From positions 1-45,235 of the forward strand of contig JAUVZF010000030.1 of NCBI GenBank assembly GCA_030602705.1: DNA of 45,235 nucleotides, written 5' to 3'. This document shows, one piece after another, positions 23,523 to 34,189 of the stretch; the stretch's first letter is position 1; each line of letters begins with the position of its first letter. The position numbers and the translations under genes were made by a program. The notes under the pieces were generated by a model. That model had not been told where the DNA came from. It saw nothing but the letters and a program-made list of their open reading frames with translations, and did no database searches. The DNA is from Planctomycetota bacterium (GTDB lineage: Bacteria; Planctomycetota; Phycisphaerae; FEN-1346).

Positions 23523-23592
23523 GCACGGCCGGGCAAGACCGGCCGTGGCACACGGACTGAAAAACGCACGGCCCGTACGGGCCGTGGCACAC
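23523..23592. repeat. Tandem GCACGGCC...GGCCGTGGC palindromes
   Basis: Two hairpins: CACGGCCGG/CCGGCCGTG (about 23525-23548) and the perfect 20-base palindrome CACGGCCCGTACGGGCCGTG (23567-23586). The second shares the CCCGTACGGG core with elements found inside genes elsewhere in the window. No gene is visible in 23068-23619. Confidence 0.75.
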
Positions 23593-23619
23593 CTTCTGTC
23601 CAACAGCCCCGCCGGCCGC

Positions 23620-24498
23620 TCACTCGCCCATCGACTCCACGTACCTGCGCACGCTCTCCTGCCACGGGGGGAAGCGGAAGCCGACCGTCGCGGCGAGGCG
23701 GGCGGTGGAAAGGACCGCGCGGGCGGGGCGGCGGGCGGGGCGGGGCATGGAGGACGTGGTGATGCGCTCGGGCGTCGCGTCGAGCCCCGCGGCACGGAGC
23801 GCCTCGACCGCCATGTCCCACCGCGACGCCTCGCCCGCACCGCACGCGTGCAGCGTGCCGCGCGCGCCGGCCTCGACCATCGCCAGGAGCGCCTCGGCCA
23901 GGTCCTCGCTCCACGTCGGGCAGCCTACCTGGTCGGTGACGGCGCGAAGCGGCTCGCCTGCCCGGGCCCGCGCAAGAATGGCGTCGATGAAGCCGGCGCT
24001 GCCCGCGCCGTACAGCCACGCCGTGCGAACCACGAGGTGGTGCTCCGGGGCGGCGGCGCGGACGCGGGTCTCGGCTTCGGCCTTGGTCCGCGCGTAGACG
24101 CCCTGGGGGCTGGGCGGGTCGTCCTCGACGTAGACGCCCGGCTTGGTGCCGTCGAAGATGAAGTCGGTGCTCATGTGGACGACGAGGGCGCCGGCGCCGG
24201 CGGCAGCGCGGGCCACCGTCTCGGCCGCCTCGACGTTCAGGCGCCGGGCATCCGCCGGCCGGCTCTCCGCCCCGTCCACGTCGGTCCAGGCGGCCAGGTG
24301 AAAGACGGTGTGCGGCCGGATGGTACGCATGGCGTCGGCCACGGCGGGCGCGTCGGTCACGTCGAGTTGGGCAAGGTCCGTCAGGTGCAGCGCGTCGGGG
24401 CTCGGCGCAGCCCGGGCCAGGCGCGGTCCGAGGGCATGGCCCAGCAGGCCGGCGGCCCCGGTCACCAGCACCGGATAATGGCGTTCGGAAAGACCCAT
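23620..24498 (-). CDS. rfbD: dTDP-4-dehydrorhamnose reductase
   Basis: A 292-residue short-chain dehydrogenase/reductase of the RmlD type, which makes dTDP-L-rhamnose for surface polysaccharide. Visible are the Rossmann motif VTGAAGLLG (residues 11-19), HLAAWTDVDGAE, STDFIFDG, the catalytic YARTK and RTAWLYG. PTWSEDLAEAL marks the substrate-side helix. GGGAGAG precedes the ATG. The other rhamnose genes are not in the window. It is divergent from murJ. Confidence 0.9.
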   Translation of the reverse strand: MGLSERHYPVLVTGAAGLLGHALGPRLARAAPSPDALHLTDLAQLDVTDAPAVADAMRTIRPHTVFHLAAWTDVDGAESRPADARRLNVEAAETVARAAAGAGALVVHMSTDFIFDGTKPGVYVEDDPPSPQGVYARTKAEAETRVRAAAPEHHLVVRTAWLYGAGSAGFIDAILARARAGEPLRAVTDQVGCPTWSEDLAEALLAMVEAGARGTLHACGAGEASRWDMAVEALRAAGLDATPERITTSSMPRPARRPARAVLSTARLAATVGFRFPPWQESVRRYVESMGE

Positions 24499-24522
24499 CC
24501 GCTCTCCCTCGCGCGGTGCGCG

Positions 24523-24551
24523 TTGACAAGGCGGCCCGAAACGGCTAAGGT
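24523..24551 (+). promoter_or_regulatory. Candidate promoter for murJ
   Basis: TTGACA (24523-24528), 17-base spacer, TAAGGT (24546-24551), about 90 bases before the ATG. The -35 is perfect and the -10 weak. Confidence 0.45.
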
Positions 24552-24638
24552 ACGGTGTCCGGCCATGTCGGGGTCGGCGTTTCTCTCGCGCCTGCGGCCC
24601 GGCCCCAGCGAACGTGATCCGGAGGACCCGCCGCCCCG

Positions 24639-26285
24639 ATGGCCTCGTTCCTGAAACATTTCCGGACGGTCAGCGGCCTGACGCTCCTGTCGCGCATCAT
24701 GGGCTTCCTGCGCGACGCCGCCCTGGCCCACGTCGTCGGCGCCGGCCAGACCATGGACGCCTACAGCATGGCCTTCATGATGCCGAACCTGCTGAGGCGG
24801 CTGTTCGGCGAGGGGGCGCTGAGCGCGGCGTTCGTCCCGGTCTTCACGCAGTACCTGGAGTCCGGCGACCGCAAAGCCGCCAACCGTTTCATGAGCCTGA
24901 TGATCGTTCTGCTCGTGGCGAGCCTGGCAGCCGTGACGCTCGTGGTCGAGGGCGCCTTGCTCGTGCTTCGGCATTCTACCGAGGGTCTGGCGAAGTGGCA
25001 CCTGATTTTTGGTCTGGCGGCCGTGATGTTTCCGTTCGCGCTGACGATCTGCCTGGTGGCGCTGCTCCAGGCGGCGCTGAACTGCTGCCGCCACTTCGTG
25101 ATGCCCGCCCTGGCGCCGATCCTGCTGAACCTGTTCATCATCGGCGGTGCGGTGGCGGCGGCGCTGGCGGCGGCCGACGACGCGGTGACGCAGGTCTATA
25201 TCATCGCCGGCACCATCGTGGCGGCCGGGGTGGTGCAGGTTCTCATCCAGGTGCCGGCGCTGGCGAAGAAGGGTCTGCGGTTCTTCCCGGTGTGGGACCT
25301 GCGGCACGAGGGGCTTCGGCGGGTGCTGCGCCTGATGGGGCCGATGGTCCTGGCCATCGGCATCGTCCAGATCAACACCTTCATGGACTCGGCCGTGGCG
25401 AACCTCTTCAGCCCGTACGAGGTGGGGAAAGAGACGTTCCAGATCGCCGGCCGCGAGGTGGCCTACCCGATGGAGACGGGGGCGGCGTCGGTGCTGTACT
25501 TCGGCCAGCGTCTGTACAACTTCCCGCTGGGCGTGTTCGCCATCGCGATGGCGACGGTCATCTTTCCGGAACTCAGCCGCTACGCCCATCGCAAAGACCT
25601 GGCGGGCATGGGACGGGTGGCGTCGCAGGGGCTGCGGCTGACGGTGTTCATCACGATTCCCGCCGCCTTCGGCCTGGTGCTGGTGTGCGAGCCGCTGCTG
25701 CGGCTGTGGCTCGAGCACGGCCGCTTCGCCGCCGACCCGCACGCGCTTGAGCGGGCCGCGTGGGTCACCCGCGTCTATGCGCTGGGCATCTGGGCGTATT
25801 CGATCAACCATATCCTGATCCGTGTCTTCTACGCCGGCCAGGATACGCGGACGCCGCTTCGCGTGGCGCTGGTGGCGGCGGTCATGAACTTCGGGCTGAA
25901 CCTGGTGCTGATCTGGCCGCTGGCCGAGATGGGGCTGGCGCTGGCGACCGTCATCTCGGCCGTGGTTCAGTTCGCCGTCCTCGCCGCCGTCCTGAGCCGG
26001 CGACTGGCGCACCTGGAGTGGCGGCGGCTCGCCTCGACCGCCGGGCGGACGGTGGTGGCGACCGGCGTGATGGCCGGTGCGACGGCGGCAGGCGTCTACT
26101 GGGCCGCGCCCGCCCTGGGGCTGGCGGGGCGAACGGCGGCGATCGTCCAGTTGGTCTTCGGCGTCGTGGCCGGCGCCGGCACCTACCTCGCCGCCGCCTG
26201 GCTGCTGCGGATGACCGAACTCAGGGACCTGCTGGCCCGCAGCTCAAGCGTTCCGGATCAGGACAACCACCCGAAGAATCCGTAA
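24639..26285 (+). CDS. murJ: Lipid II flippase MurJ
   Basis: A 548-residue polytopic membrane protein of the MurJ/MVF family, which moves lipid II across the membrane for peptidoglycan synthesis. The family opening is clear: TLLSRIMGFLRDAALAHVVG, then DAYSMAFMMPNLLRRLFGEG and LSAAFVPVF. About 14 hydrophobic helices follow, and VFAIAMATVIFPELSR lies in the middle. GGAGG lies 13 bases before the ATG. Length is typical. It supports the presence of a peptidoglycan wall, in agreement with alr nearby. Confidence 0.95.
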   Translation: MASFLKHFRTVSGLTLLSRIMGFLRDAALAHVVGAGQTMDAYSMAFMMPNLLRRLFGEGALSAAFVPVFTQYLESGDRKAANRFMSLMIVLLVASLAAVTLVVEGALLVLRHSTEGLAKWHLIFGLAAVMFPFALTICLVALLQAALNCCRHFVMPALAPILLNLFIIGGAVAAALAAADDAVTQVYIIAGTIVAAGVVQVLIQVPALAKKGLRFFPVWDLRHEGLRRVLRLMGPMVLAIGIVQINTFMDSAVANLFSPYEVGKETFQIAGREVAYPMETGAASVLYFGQRLYNFPLGVFAIAMATVIFPELSRYAHRKDLAGMGRVASQGLRLTVFITIPAAFGLVLVCEPLLRLWLEHGRFAADPHALERAAWVTRVYALGIWAYSINHILIRVFYAGQDTRTPLRVALVAAVMNFGLNLVLIWPLAEMGLALATVISAVVQFAVLAAVLSRRLAHLEWRRLASTAGRTVVATGVMAGATAAGVYWAAPALGLAGRTAAIVQLVFGVVAGAGTYLAAAWLLRMTELRDLLARSSSVPDQDNHPKNP

Positions 26286-26336
26286 TCTAGCCCGAGGCGT
26301 CAGCCGATAAGACCACCAGTCCAGCACTTTGCGATT

Positions 26337-26364
26337 TGCCTTGACGCATGTCCTGAGATATACT
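26337..26364 (+). promoter_or_regulatory. Candidate promoter for the 26392-27615 gene pair
   Basis: TTGCCT (26337-26342), 16-base spacer, TATACT (26359-26364), 28 bases before the first start codon. Confidence 0.4.
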
Positions 26365-26391
26365 ATCTGATGCCCCTGAAGGAGAGAGCAA

Positions 26392-26604
26392 GTGGACACG
26401 AAAAGCGCCGTGAGTTCGAAGAGGCAGAGGTCAGGCAGCCGGACCTTGGCCGAGCGGGCTAGGGCCCAGCCGGGTGTAGAGGCGGTCGTGGAGGTCTATC
26501 GCCAGTACCGGGCCGTCGAGAAAGCGGTCCGTCCCTACATGCAAGCGGCGCAAGGGAGGCCCCTCGTCTCTGCCTCCGACACATCCCGGCCGAGCCGCTG
26601 GTAG
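26392..26604 (+). CDS. Small basic hypothetical protein
   Basis: A 70-residue protein, Arg/Ser-rich at the N-terminus and helical in the middle (VVEVYRQYRAVEKAVRPYM). GTG start with GAAGGAGAG at good spacing. It lies 21 bases before the Clp-fold protease gene and likely shares its promoter. No family is recognised; by position it could be a partner of that protease. Confidence 0.55.
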   Translation: MDTKSAVSSKRQRSGSRTLAERARAQPGVEAVVEVYRQYRAVEKAVRPYMQAAQGRPLVSASDTSRPSRW

Positions 26605-26625
26605 CGTTCAGGAGACGTGCGGGCC

Positions 26626-27615
26626 ATGCCTACATGGAGCGGCATCCTCAGCGAGCTGCAGGATTCCTGCGCGGACGGCAACCCTCCAGAGTTCGACGGA
26701 ATCCGACGCAAGTACATCATTGCCGCCCATGAACACACTGGTCGTGACGTAATCCTATACGCCGCGAAATGGACCCAGCCCGGGCCTCAGGACGAGCGGC
26801 TCGTCAGCATCATAGACGAGGACCTCCAAGGCATCATGGAGGTCGTTCACGGCCTTACGGGGCCGAACCTTGACTTGATCTTGCACAGTCCCGGCGGATC
26901 TCTGACAGCAGCGGAGTCGCTGGTTACATACCCGCGCTCCAAGTTCGAACATATCCGCGTCATCGTGCCACAACTGGCCATGTCTGCGGCCACAATGATC
27001 GCTTGCGCGGCCGACTCGATCGTCCTCGGCAAGCATTCCTTCCTCGGTCCGATAGACCCACAGGTGACCGTCAACACGAAACTGGGCCAAAGGATGGTTC
27101 CAGCCCAGGCCATACTGGACCAGTTTGAGCAGGCCAAGAAGGAGTGCGAAGACCCGAAGAAACTGGCGGCGTGGCTCCCCATGCTCGAGCAGTACGGCCC
27201 GGATCTGCTGGTCGTGTGCCAGCATGCCCTGAAACTGTCGGAGAAACTCGTGCGAGATTGGCTGGCGCGCTACATGTTCCTGGGCGAGCGCGACCCGAGA
27301 GCCAAGGCGCGACGGATAGCCAAGTGGCTGGCCAACCACCGGCGCTGGAGAACCCACGGCCGGCATATCCCTCGCGATGTGCTGGCGGAGAAGGGACTGA
27401 AGATCGAGCCCCTTGAAGACGATCAGACCGCACAAGACCTGTTCCTGTCTGTTTTCCACGCAACCACGCACACCTTCGGCGCAACGCCTGCGGTGAAGAT
27501 CATTGAGAATCACCTGGGCAAGGCTTTCATAAAGCAATTCCAGATGGTGCCTGTCCTCTCGCCGCAAGGCCCCGCCAATCCATCCTCGCCTGACCTGCCG
27601 CAGCCCACGGGATGA
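26626..27615 (+). CDS. SDH-type (serine dehydrogenase proteinase) Clp-fold serine protease
   Basis: A 329-residue cytoplasmic protein of the SDH_sah/ClpP-SppA superfamily. The oxyanion motif LHSPGGSL and the nucleophile region AMSAATMIACAAD are present, followed by HSFLGPIDPQ. The long C-terminal part with THTFGATPAVKIIENHLGKA is typical of this family. No signal peptide or membrane anchor is visible. ATG at 26626 is favoured over GTG at 26617, which is only 2 bases from the GGAG site. Substrate unknown. Confidence 0.85.
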   Translation: MPTWSGILSELQDSCADGNPPEFDGIRRKYIIAAHEHTGRDVILYAAKWTQPGPQDERLVSIIDEDLQGIMEVVHGLTGPNLDLILHSPGGSLTAAESLVTYPRSKFEHIRVIVPQLAMSAATMIACAADSIVLGKHSFLGPIDPQVTVNTKLGQRMVPAQAILDQFEQAKKECEDPKKLAAWLPMLEQYGPDLLVVCQHALKLSEKLVRDWLARYMFLGERDPRAKARRIAKWLANHRRWRTHGRHIPRDVLAEKGLKIEPLEDDQTAQDLFLSVFHATTHTFGATPAVKIIENHLGKAFIKQFQMVPVLSPQGPANPSSPDLPQPTG

Positions 27616-27692
27616 TTCAGGCGCCGACCCAGCCGCTTGACCCGGATCAGGCGGCGCGATAGAAGAGGGTCGCGCGCCGCTGAGAGAACGTT

Positions 27693-28823
27693 ATGCCGCG
27701 ACCCACCTACGCCGAAGTCGACCTTGCGGCCATCCGCGACAACCTGCGGACGCTCCGCGAGCGCGTGGCGCCGGGCGTCAAGATCCTGGGCGTCGTCAAG
27801 GCCAACGCCTACGGCCACGGGGCGGTCGAGGTGGCCCGGACGCTGGCGGCCGCCGGGATCGACATGCTCGGCGTTGCCCTCGTGGAGGAGGGCGTGGAAC
27901 TGCGCAGCGAAGGGGTGGAGACGCCGATCCTCGTCATGAGCCTCCTGCCGGCCGACGACGTCGCCGGCGCGCTGGAGTTCGACCTCATCCCCACCGTGGA
28001 CGGACCCGCCTCCGCCGCCGAAGTCGAAGCCCGCGCCGCCGAACTGAACTGCACCGTCGCGGTGCACCTGAAGATCGACACCGGGATGAACCGCCTGGGC
28101 GTCCGTGCCGAAGAGGCCGCCGAAGCGGCCGCCGCCATCGGACGCATGGAACACCTGACCCTCGAGGGCGCCTACACCCATTTTGCGTGCGCCGACCGCG
28201 ACGCCGACAAGACCTCCTCGGAGCAACTCGCGCGCTTTGCGGCCGCCCTCGATGCGATGCGCGGCGTGGGAGTCCGGCCGCCGCTGGTCCACGCGGCCAA
28301 CTCGTCGGCCCTGCTGACGCTGCCGGAATCGCACTTCGCGATGGTCCGCCCCGGCCTGGCCCTGTACGGCATCCATCCCTGTCCATACGGACCCGTACCG
28401 GGCAAGGCGGCCGAGGGGGTGCCGCTTCGACCGGCGCTGGCCCTGAAGACCCGCGTTGCCTGCCTGAAGCGCGTGCGGACCGGCGAAGGCGTCAGTTACG
28501 GGCACCGGTGGCGGGCCCGGCGCGAATCGGTCATCGGCGTCCTGCCCATCGGGTACGCCGACGGCTACCCGCGGGCCGTGTCGGACGGCGCGACGGCCCG
28601 CGCTGCCGGGCGCCTCGTGCCGGTTGCCGGCACGGTCTGCATGGACGCGACGATGGTGGACCTGACGGACGTGGCCGAGGCGCGCCCCGGGCTGGAAGTG
28701 ACGCTGATCGAGGCCGCGAGCGCCAGCCCGTTGAGCGTGGCGGCCCTGGCGGCCCTGGCCGGAACGATCCCCTACGAGATCCTCACGGGGCTGGGCAAAC
28801 GCGTGCCGCGCGTGTACCGCTGA
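27693..28823 (+). CDS. alr: Alanine racemase
   Basis: A 376-residue PLP enzyme converting L- to D-alanine for peptidoglycan. The PLP lysine is Lys36 in VVKANAYGHG and the second catalytic base is Tyr269 in GVSYGHRW. KIDTGMNRLGV, MVRPGLALYG and the C-terminal PYEILTGLGKRVPRVY are all present, so the enzyme looks intact. Residues 230-237 (CPYGPVPG) are encoded by a palindromic element in a surface loop after GLALYGIHP, where family members vary. A tempting 5' leader (27616-27692) shows nothing convincing. Confidence 0.95.
   Translation: MPRPTYAEVDLAAIRDNLRTLRERVAPGVKILGVVKANAYGHGAVEVARTLAAAGIDMLGVALVEEGVELRSEGVETPILVMSLLPADDVAGALEFDLIPTVDGPASAAEVEARAAELNCTVAVHLKIDTGMNRLGVRAEEAAEAAAAIGRMEHLTLEGAYTHFACADRDADKTSSEQLARFAAALDAMRGVGVRPPLVHAANSSALLTLPESHFAMVRPGLALYGIHPCPYGPVPGKAAEGVPLRPALALKTRVACLKRVRTGEGVSYGHRWRARRESVIGVLPIGYADGYPRAVSDGATARAAGRLVPVAGTVCMDATMVDLTDVAEARPGLEVTLIEAASASPLSVAALAALAGTIPYEILTGLGKRVPRVYR
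28383..28401 (+). repeat. In-frame palindrome inside alr
   Basis: CCATACGGACCCGTACCGG is a near-palindrome of the TACGGGCCCGTA family read as PYGPVPG without breaking the frame. Confidence 0.65.
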
Positions 28824-28880
28824 GCAGGAGCGATGAAGTCAATCCAAATTCGGCGGCTGAGTTGGCGTGCACCCAAGTCC

Positions 28881-28959
28881 GTAGCGCCCGTACGGGCGGC
28901 CGCCCGTCAGGCCGACGGTGGTTCCGCGCCGGGGATAAACCCCGGCGCTACGGCTGTTC
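28881..28959. repeat. Composite palindrome element between alr and the kinase gene
   Basis: Contains CGCCCGTACGGGCG (28885-28898) and GCGCCGGGG-ATAAA-CCCCGGCGC (about 28925-28949) with CCGTAGCG/CGCTACGG at the two ends. The second hairpin recurs at 31144-31167. Confidence 0.75.
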
Positions 28960-29032
28960 GGAAACACTTTCTCGCTCCTGCTTTTAGATGGTAACGGGAA
29001 TGCCCTGGCGGAGAAGCCGCCCGTGGCGCCGA

Positions 29033-30931
<1,899 letters not shown>

Positions 30932-31039
30932 CGGCCGTTCCGAACCGTTTTTCCCGTCCGGCCCCGCCACCGCCGCGCAGGGCCCCGCTCACAAGACCCG
31001 GCGCCGCGCACGCCGGGCGCACACAAACACGTGCCGTGC

Positions 31040-31067
31040 ATTCTAACCCGATTATAACACACGTCAA
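31040..31067 (-). promoter_or_regulatory. Candidate promoter of the Ser/Thr kinase gene
   Basis: Minus strand TTGACG (31067-31062), 16-base spacer, TAGAAT (31045-31040); a TATAAT also lies within the spacer region. The leader is about 100 bases. Identical boxes occur before the HzsA-like gene. Confidence 0.55.
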
Positions 31068-31136
31068 CCGTTTTCAGTGTCATTTCGCGGCAGTGGCGCG
31101 GCAACAATTTCTGGCAGGGGATGATTTCCTGCGGCT

Positions 31137-31261
31137 TGGCCGTAGCGCCGGGGTTTATCCCCGGCGCAGCAGGTGTCGCGCCGTCAGGCAAAAAGGTTCC
31201 AGGAACCTTTTCTGCGTAGCACCCTCCGGGCCCTTCAGGGAAAAGGTTCCTGGAACCTTTT
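31137..31261. repeat. GGGGTTTATCCCC hairpin and paired AAAAGGTTCC palindromes
   Basis: 31144-31167 matches the hairpin at 28925-28949. Then two 21-base palindromes with 10-bp arms and one central base: AAAAGGTTCC-A-GGAACCTTTT (31191-31211) and its version with central T (31241-31261). The A and T tracts at the ends would let them act as bidirectional terminators. Identical pairs are at 37405-37492. Confidence 0.8.
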
Positions 31262-31360
31262 TGCCCCCTTGCAAGCCGCAGGGGGGGCGATTACGATGAG
31301 CGGCGGTGGCGGGTGGGCGGAAGGCGAGTCGTCCCGGACGCCGGCTGCTTCGGTGCAGGC

Positions 31361-33091
31361 ATGGACGAGACCCGGATCATCGAGAGGGCGGGCCGGCGAT
31401 GGCTCGTGCGGCCTGCGGAGGCCGAACCTCTGCTGGCCGACGGCTGGCCGATCAACGACCCCGGCCGCCTTACGCCCGTCAAGCGCGGTCGCAGGCGGAC
31501 CGTCTGTCGCCTCCAGGCCGCCGGCCGCGGATACTACGTCAAGACCTTCGAGCCCGTCGGGCCGCTGCGGCGGCTGCGGGCACGGCTCGGCATGGGCCCC
31601 GGTCGGCATGAATGGGACGCCCTGCTGGTCGCCCGGGCGGCCGGGCTGGACGTGCCGGAACCCGTGGCCCTTGCCCTGGGCGCCGCCGAAGCGCTCGTCA
31701 CGAGGGAGATCGCCGGCGGGCAGCGGCTGGATGCGTATCTGTTCGAGCGTTACTTCGAGGCCACACCGGCCGACCCGCCGTACCCCGGCGCCCGGCCGCC
31801 GGAACTGGTGGCGGCCTTTCGCCGCCGGCGCCGACCCCCGGAAGGCACGATCGACCCGCCCGCCCTGGCCTACAACCTGGCGCACCTCGTGGCCCGCCTC
31901 GCCGAGGCCGACCTCTACCTGCCGGACCTGCATCCGGGAAACCTCCTGATATCCGGCCCGCCCCGGCAATGGCACCTCAGCCTGGTGGACCTGGCCGAGG
32001 CGGTGCGTCCCTCGCCGCCCGAAGCCCTCCTCCAACACCTCGTGCAACTGGAACATTTCTTCGAGCCGATCGCCGGCGCCTCGGAGCGGCTGCGGTGCCT
32101 GGTGCGGCTGAGGGAACTGACCCCCGACGCCCCGAGCGCGCGCGACGTGGCGCGAGCCACCGCCATCTATCGCCAACGGTTCTACCTTCGGCGCGACCGC
32201 CGCACGCAGCGCCGGTCGAAGTATTTCCGCCGCATCGCGGCCGGGTCGTGGCGCGGCTGGGCCACGGCCGATTGGGCCGAAGCGGTCACGGCCTTCCTGG
32301 GCGCGGGGGGCGGGGACGATCCCCTTGCCGGCGCCCAGGCCACGACGCTCAAAGACGGCCGCACGTCCACCATCTGGCGGGTGCAACTCGACGACGGACG
32401 CAGCCTCATCGTCAAGCGCCACAACCGTGCGGCCGAGCGAAACGCCGTCCCCGGCCTGGCCCGTCCTTCGCGGTCGTTGCGGGCGCTGCGGCGCGGCCAC
32501 GCGCTTCTGGTTCGCGGCATCGCGACCGCGCGGCCGGCGGCGGCAGTGGACCTCAGGCGGCACGGTACGCCGGCCGACACGCTTCTTCTGACCGAACCGG
32601 TCGCCGGCGCTCAGCCGCTGTCCGACTGGCTTCGCGCCGCGCCGCCGGCCGCCGACCGGCGGCACGTCGTCTGGGAACTGGCGCGGATGATCCGGCGGAT
32701 GCACGAGACGGGCCTCACGCACCGCGACCTCAAGGCCCCCAACATTCTCATCGCGCCGGCGCCGGCCTCGGCTCCGCGACCCGTCCTGGTGGACCTGGAC
32801 GGCCTGCGGCTCGTGCGGCGGGTTTCGGCAAGAAGGCGGGCGCGCGACCTGATGCGTCTGAGCGTCAGCCTCCAGGAGTGGGGCGTGGCCCGCCAGACCG
32901 ACCGGCTCCGGTTCCTCCGGACTTACCTTCAGCGCCCGGGGTGTCCGGCGCCGATAACGGTGCTGTCGCGCCGGCGAGGTGGGGCCGACGCGGCCCGGCG
33001 TTTGCGCCGATGGTGGCGCCACATCGCCCGGGCCGGCCATCGCAAGCGCGACACGCTCCGCCGCAAGTACGGCCACCTGGAAACGGCATGA
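31361..33091 (+). CDS. Tandem WaaP/InaA-like (Kdo/lipopolysaccharide) kinase, two kinase-like domains
   Basis: A 576-residue protein with two copies of the LPS-kinase fold. Domain 1 (about 1-250) has YYVKTFEP for the ATP lysine, LPDLHPGNLL as catalytic loop and LSLVDLAEA as the metal-binding Asp. Domain 2 (about 310-560) has IVKRHNR, THRDLKAPNIL and VLVDLDGLRL. These enzymes phosphorylate sugars of the lipid A core. The ATG at 31361 (MDETRIIERAG) is chosen because similarity begins there. The stop overlaps the start of the heptosyltransferase gene (ATGA), which supports a shared role in surface glycolipid assembly. Confidence 0.85.
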   Translation: MDETRIIERAGRRWLVRPAEAEPLLADGWPINDPGRLTPVKRGRRRTVCRLQAAGRGYYVKTFEPVGPLRRLRARLGMGPGRHEWDALLVARAAGLDVPEPVALALGAAEALVTREIAGGQRLDAYLFERYFEATPADPPYPGARPPELVAAFRRRRRPPEGTIDPPALAYNLAHLVARLAEADLYLPDLHPGNLLISGPPRQWHLSLVDLAEAVRPSPPEALLQHLVQLEHFFEPIAGASERLRCLVRLRELTPDAPSARDVARATAIYRQRFYLRRDRRTQRRSKYFRRIAAGSWRGWATADWAEAVTAFLGAGGGDDPLAGAQATTLKDGRTSTIWRVQLDDGRSLIVKRHNRAAERNAVPGLARPSRSLRALRRGHALLVRGIATARPAAAVDLRRHGTPADTLLLTEPVAGAQPLSDWLRAAPPAADRRHVVWELARMIRRMHETGLTHRDLKAPNILIAPAPASAPRPVLVDLDGLRLVRRVSARRRARDLMRLSVSLQEWGVARQTDRLRFLRTYLQRPGCPAPITVLSRRRGGADAARRLRRWWRHIARAGHRKRDTLRRKYGHLETA

Positions 33092-34155
33092 ACTTCTCGC
33101 GAACGTTGATCATCAAGCCCTCGTCGATGGGCGACGTCGTCCAGGCGCTGCCGGTTCTGACGGCGCTGAAGGAGGCCTGCCCGAAGGCCCACGTCTCGTG
33201 GCTGGTGGCCCGCCCGTTCGCGGGCATCCTGGAAGGCCATCCGCGTCTTGACACCGTGCTGATCTTCGACCGCCGCCGCTTCGCCCGCTTTACGCTGAGC
33301 GCGACGGTCGCCGCCGAGTTCCTCGCCTTCCTTCAGAATCTCCGCAAGCGGCGGTTTACAACGGTCATCGATCTACAGGGCCTGTTGCGGAGCGCCGTCC
33401 TTGCGCTGGCGTCGGGCGCACCGACGCGGGTCGGGTTCCGCGAGGCCCGCGAAGGGGCGCCGCTGTTCTATACCGACGAGGTCTCGGTCGGGCACCGAGA
33501 CGTGCACGCCATCGAGCGGTACCTGGCGGTGGCGCGGCGGTTGGGTCTGGAGATGCCGAAAGCGACGGATCATCTGCCGGTGTCGGCCGAGGCGCGTGCG
33601 GCGATTCGCCGGCGCCTGGCCGGGATGGGCCTGGGCTCCGGCGAGCCGTACATCGTCGTGTGTGCACACGCCCGGTGGCCGACCAAGCAGTGGCCGCCCG
33701 ACCGCTTTGCCCGTGTCCTGGACGCGATGCGGACCAGAACGGGCGCCCGGGCGGTGCTCGTCGGCAGCACCGACGCCGTCGCCAACGCTCAGACCATCGG
33801 CGACCAGATGGGCGAACGGCCTATTGACCTCACGAACCGGACCACGTTAAAAGAATTGGCAGCCGTCATTGCCGAGGCCCGCGTGATGGCGACGAACGAC
33901 TCGGGCCCGATGCACGTGGCCGCCGCCGTCGCAACGCCGGTCGTGGCCATCTTCGGGCCGACCAATCCGGACCGCACGGGGCCTTACGGCCCGGGCCATC
34001 GGGTGCTCGCGGGACGGGCCGCGTGCAGTCCCTGTTATCGTCGCGAGTGCCTATACGCCGGCGAAACGGGGGCGCTGTTGTGTCTGACAAACATCACACC
34101 GCAGGCTGTGATCGGGCAACTGCTTGAGGCGTGGCACGACGCCGGCCCGCGTTAG
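33088..34155 (+). CDS. Glycosyltransferase family 9 (heptosyltransferase-like)
   Basis: A 355-residue GT9 enzyme, cytoplasmic, adding a heptose or related sugar to a lipid-linked core. Family motifs: IIKPSSMGDVVQALPVLTAL (start), VIDLQGLLRS, HARWPTKQWP and the sugar-nucleotide site TNDSGPMHVAAAVATPVVAIFGPTNPDRTGPYGP split over residues about 268-301. Its ATG overlaps the stop of the kinase gene by one base pair step, and the DUF2062 gene follows after 34 bases. The RTGPYGP segment is normal for the family, not an inserted palindrome. Confidence 0.9.
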   Translation: MNFSRTLIIKPSSMGDVVQALPVLTALKEACPKAHVSWLVARPFAGILEGHPRLDTVLIFDRRRFARFTLSATVAAEFLAFLQNLRKRRFTTVIDLQGLLRSAVLALASGAPTRVGFREAREGAPLFYTDEVSVGHRDVHAIERYLAVARRLGLEMPKATDHLPVSAEARAAIRRRLAGMGLGSGEPYIVVCAHARWPTKQWPPDRFARVLDAMRTRTGARAVLVGSTDAVANAQTIGDQMGERPIDLTNRTTLKELAAVIAEARVMATNDSGPMHVAAAVATPVVAIFGPTNPDRTGPYGPGHRVLAGRAACSPCYRRECLYAGETGALLCLTNITPQAVIGQLLEAWHDAGPR

Positions 34156-34189
34156 CCGCACCCGCACGTCGCACTCAAAGGAGACGACC

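Noticed and set aside
27616-27692. TPP-like leader (CTGAGAGAACG) before alr
   Set aside because: The short similarity lacks the other conserved thi-box blocks and the gene is not a thiamin gene.
31235-33076. Long open frame (613 codons) opposite the WaaP-like kinase
   Set aside because: Antisense shadow with low-complexity Arg/Pro/Gly sequence; the plus-strand frame has kinase motifs.
33970-34000. PYGP segment of the heptosyltransferase as another inserted palindrome
   Set aside because: RTGPYG is a normal conserved part of GT9 enzymes.
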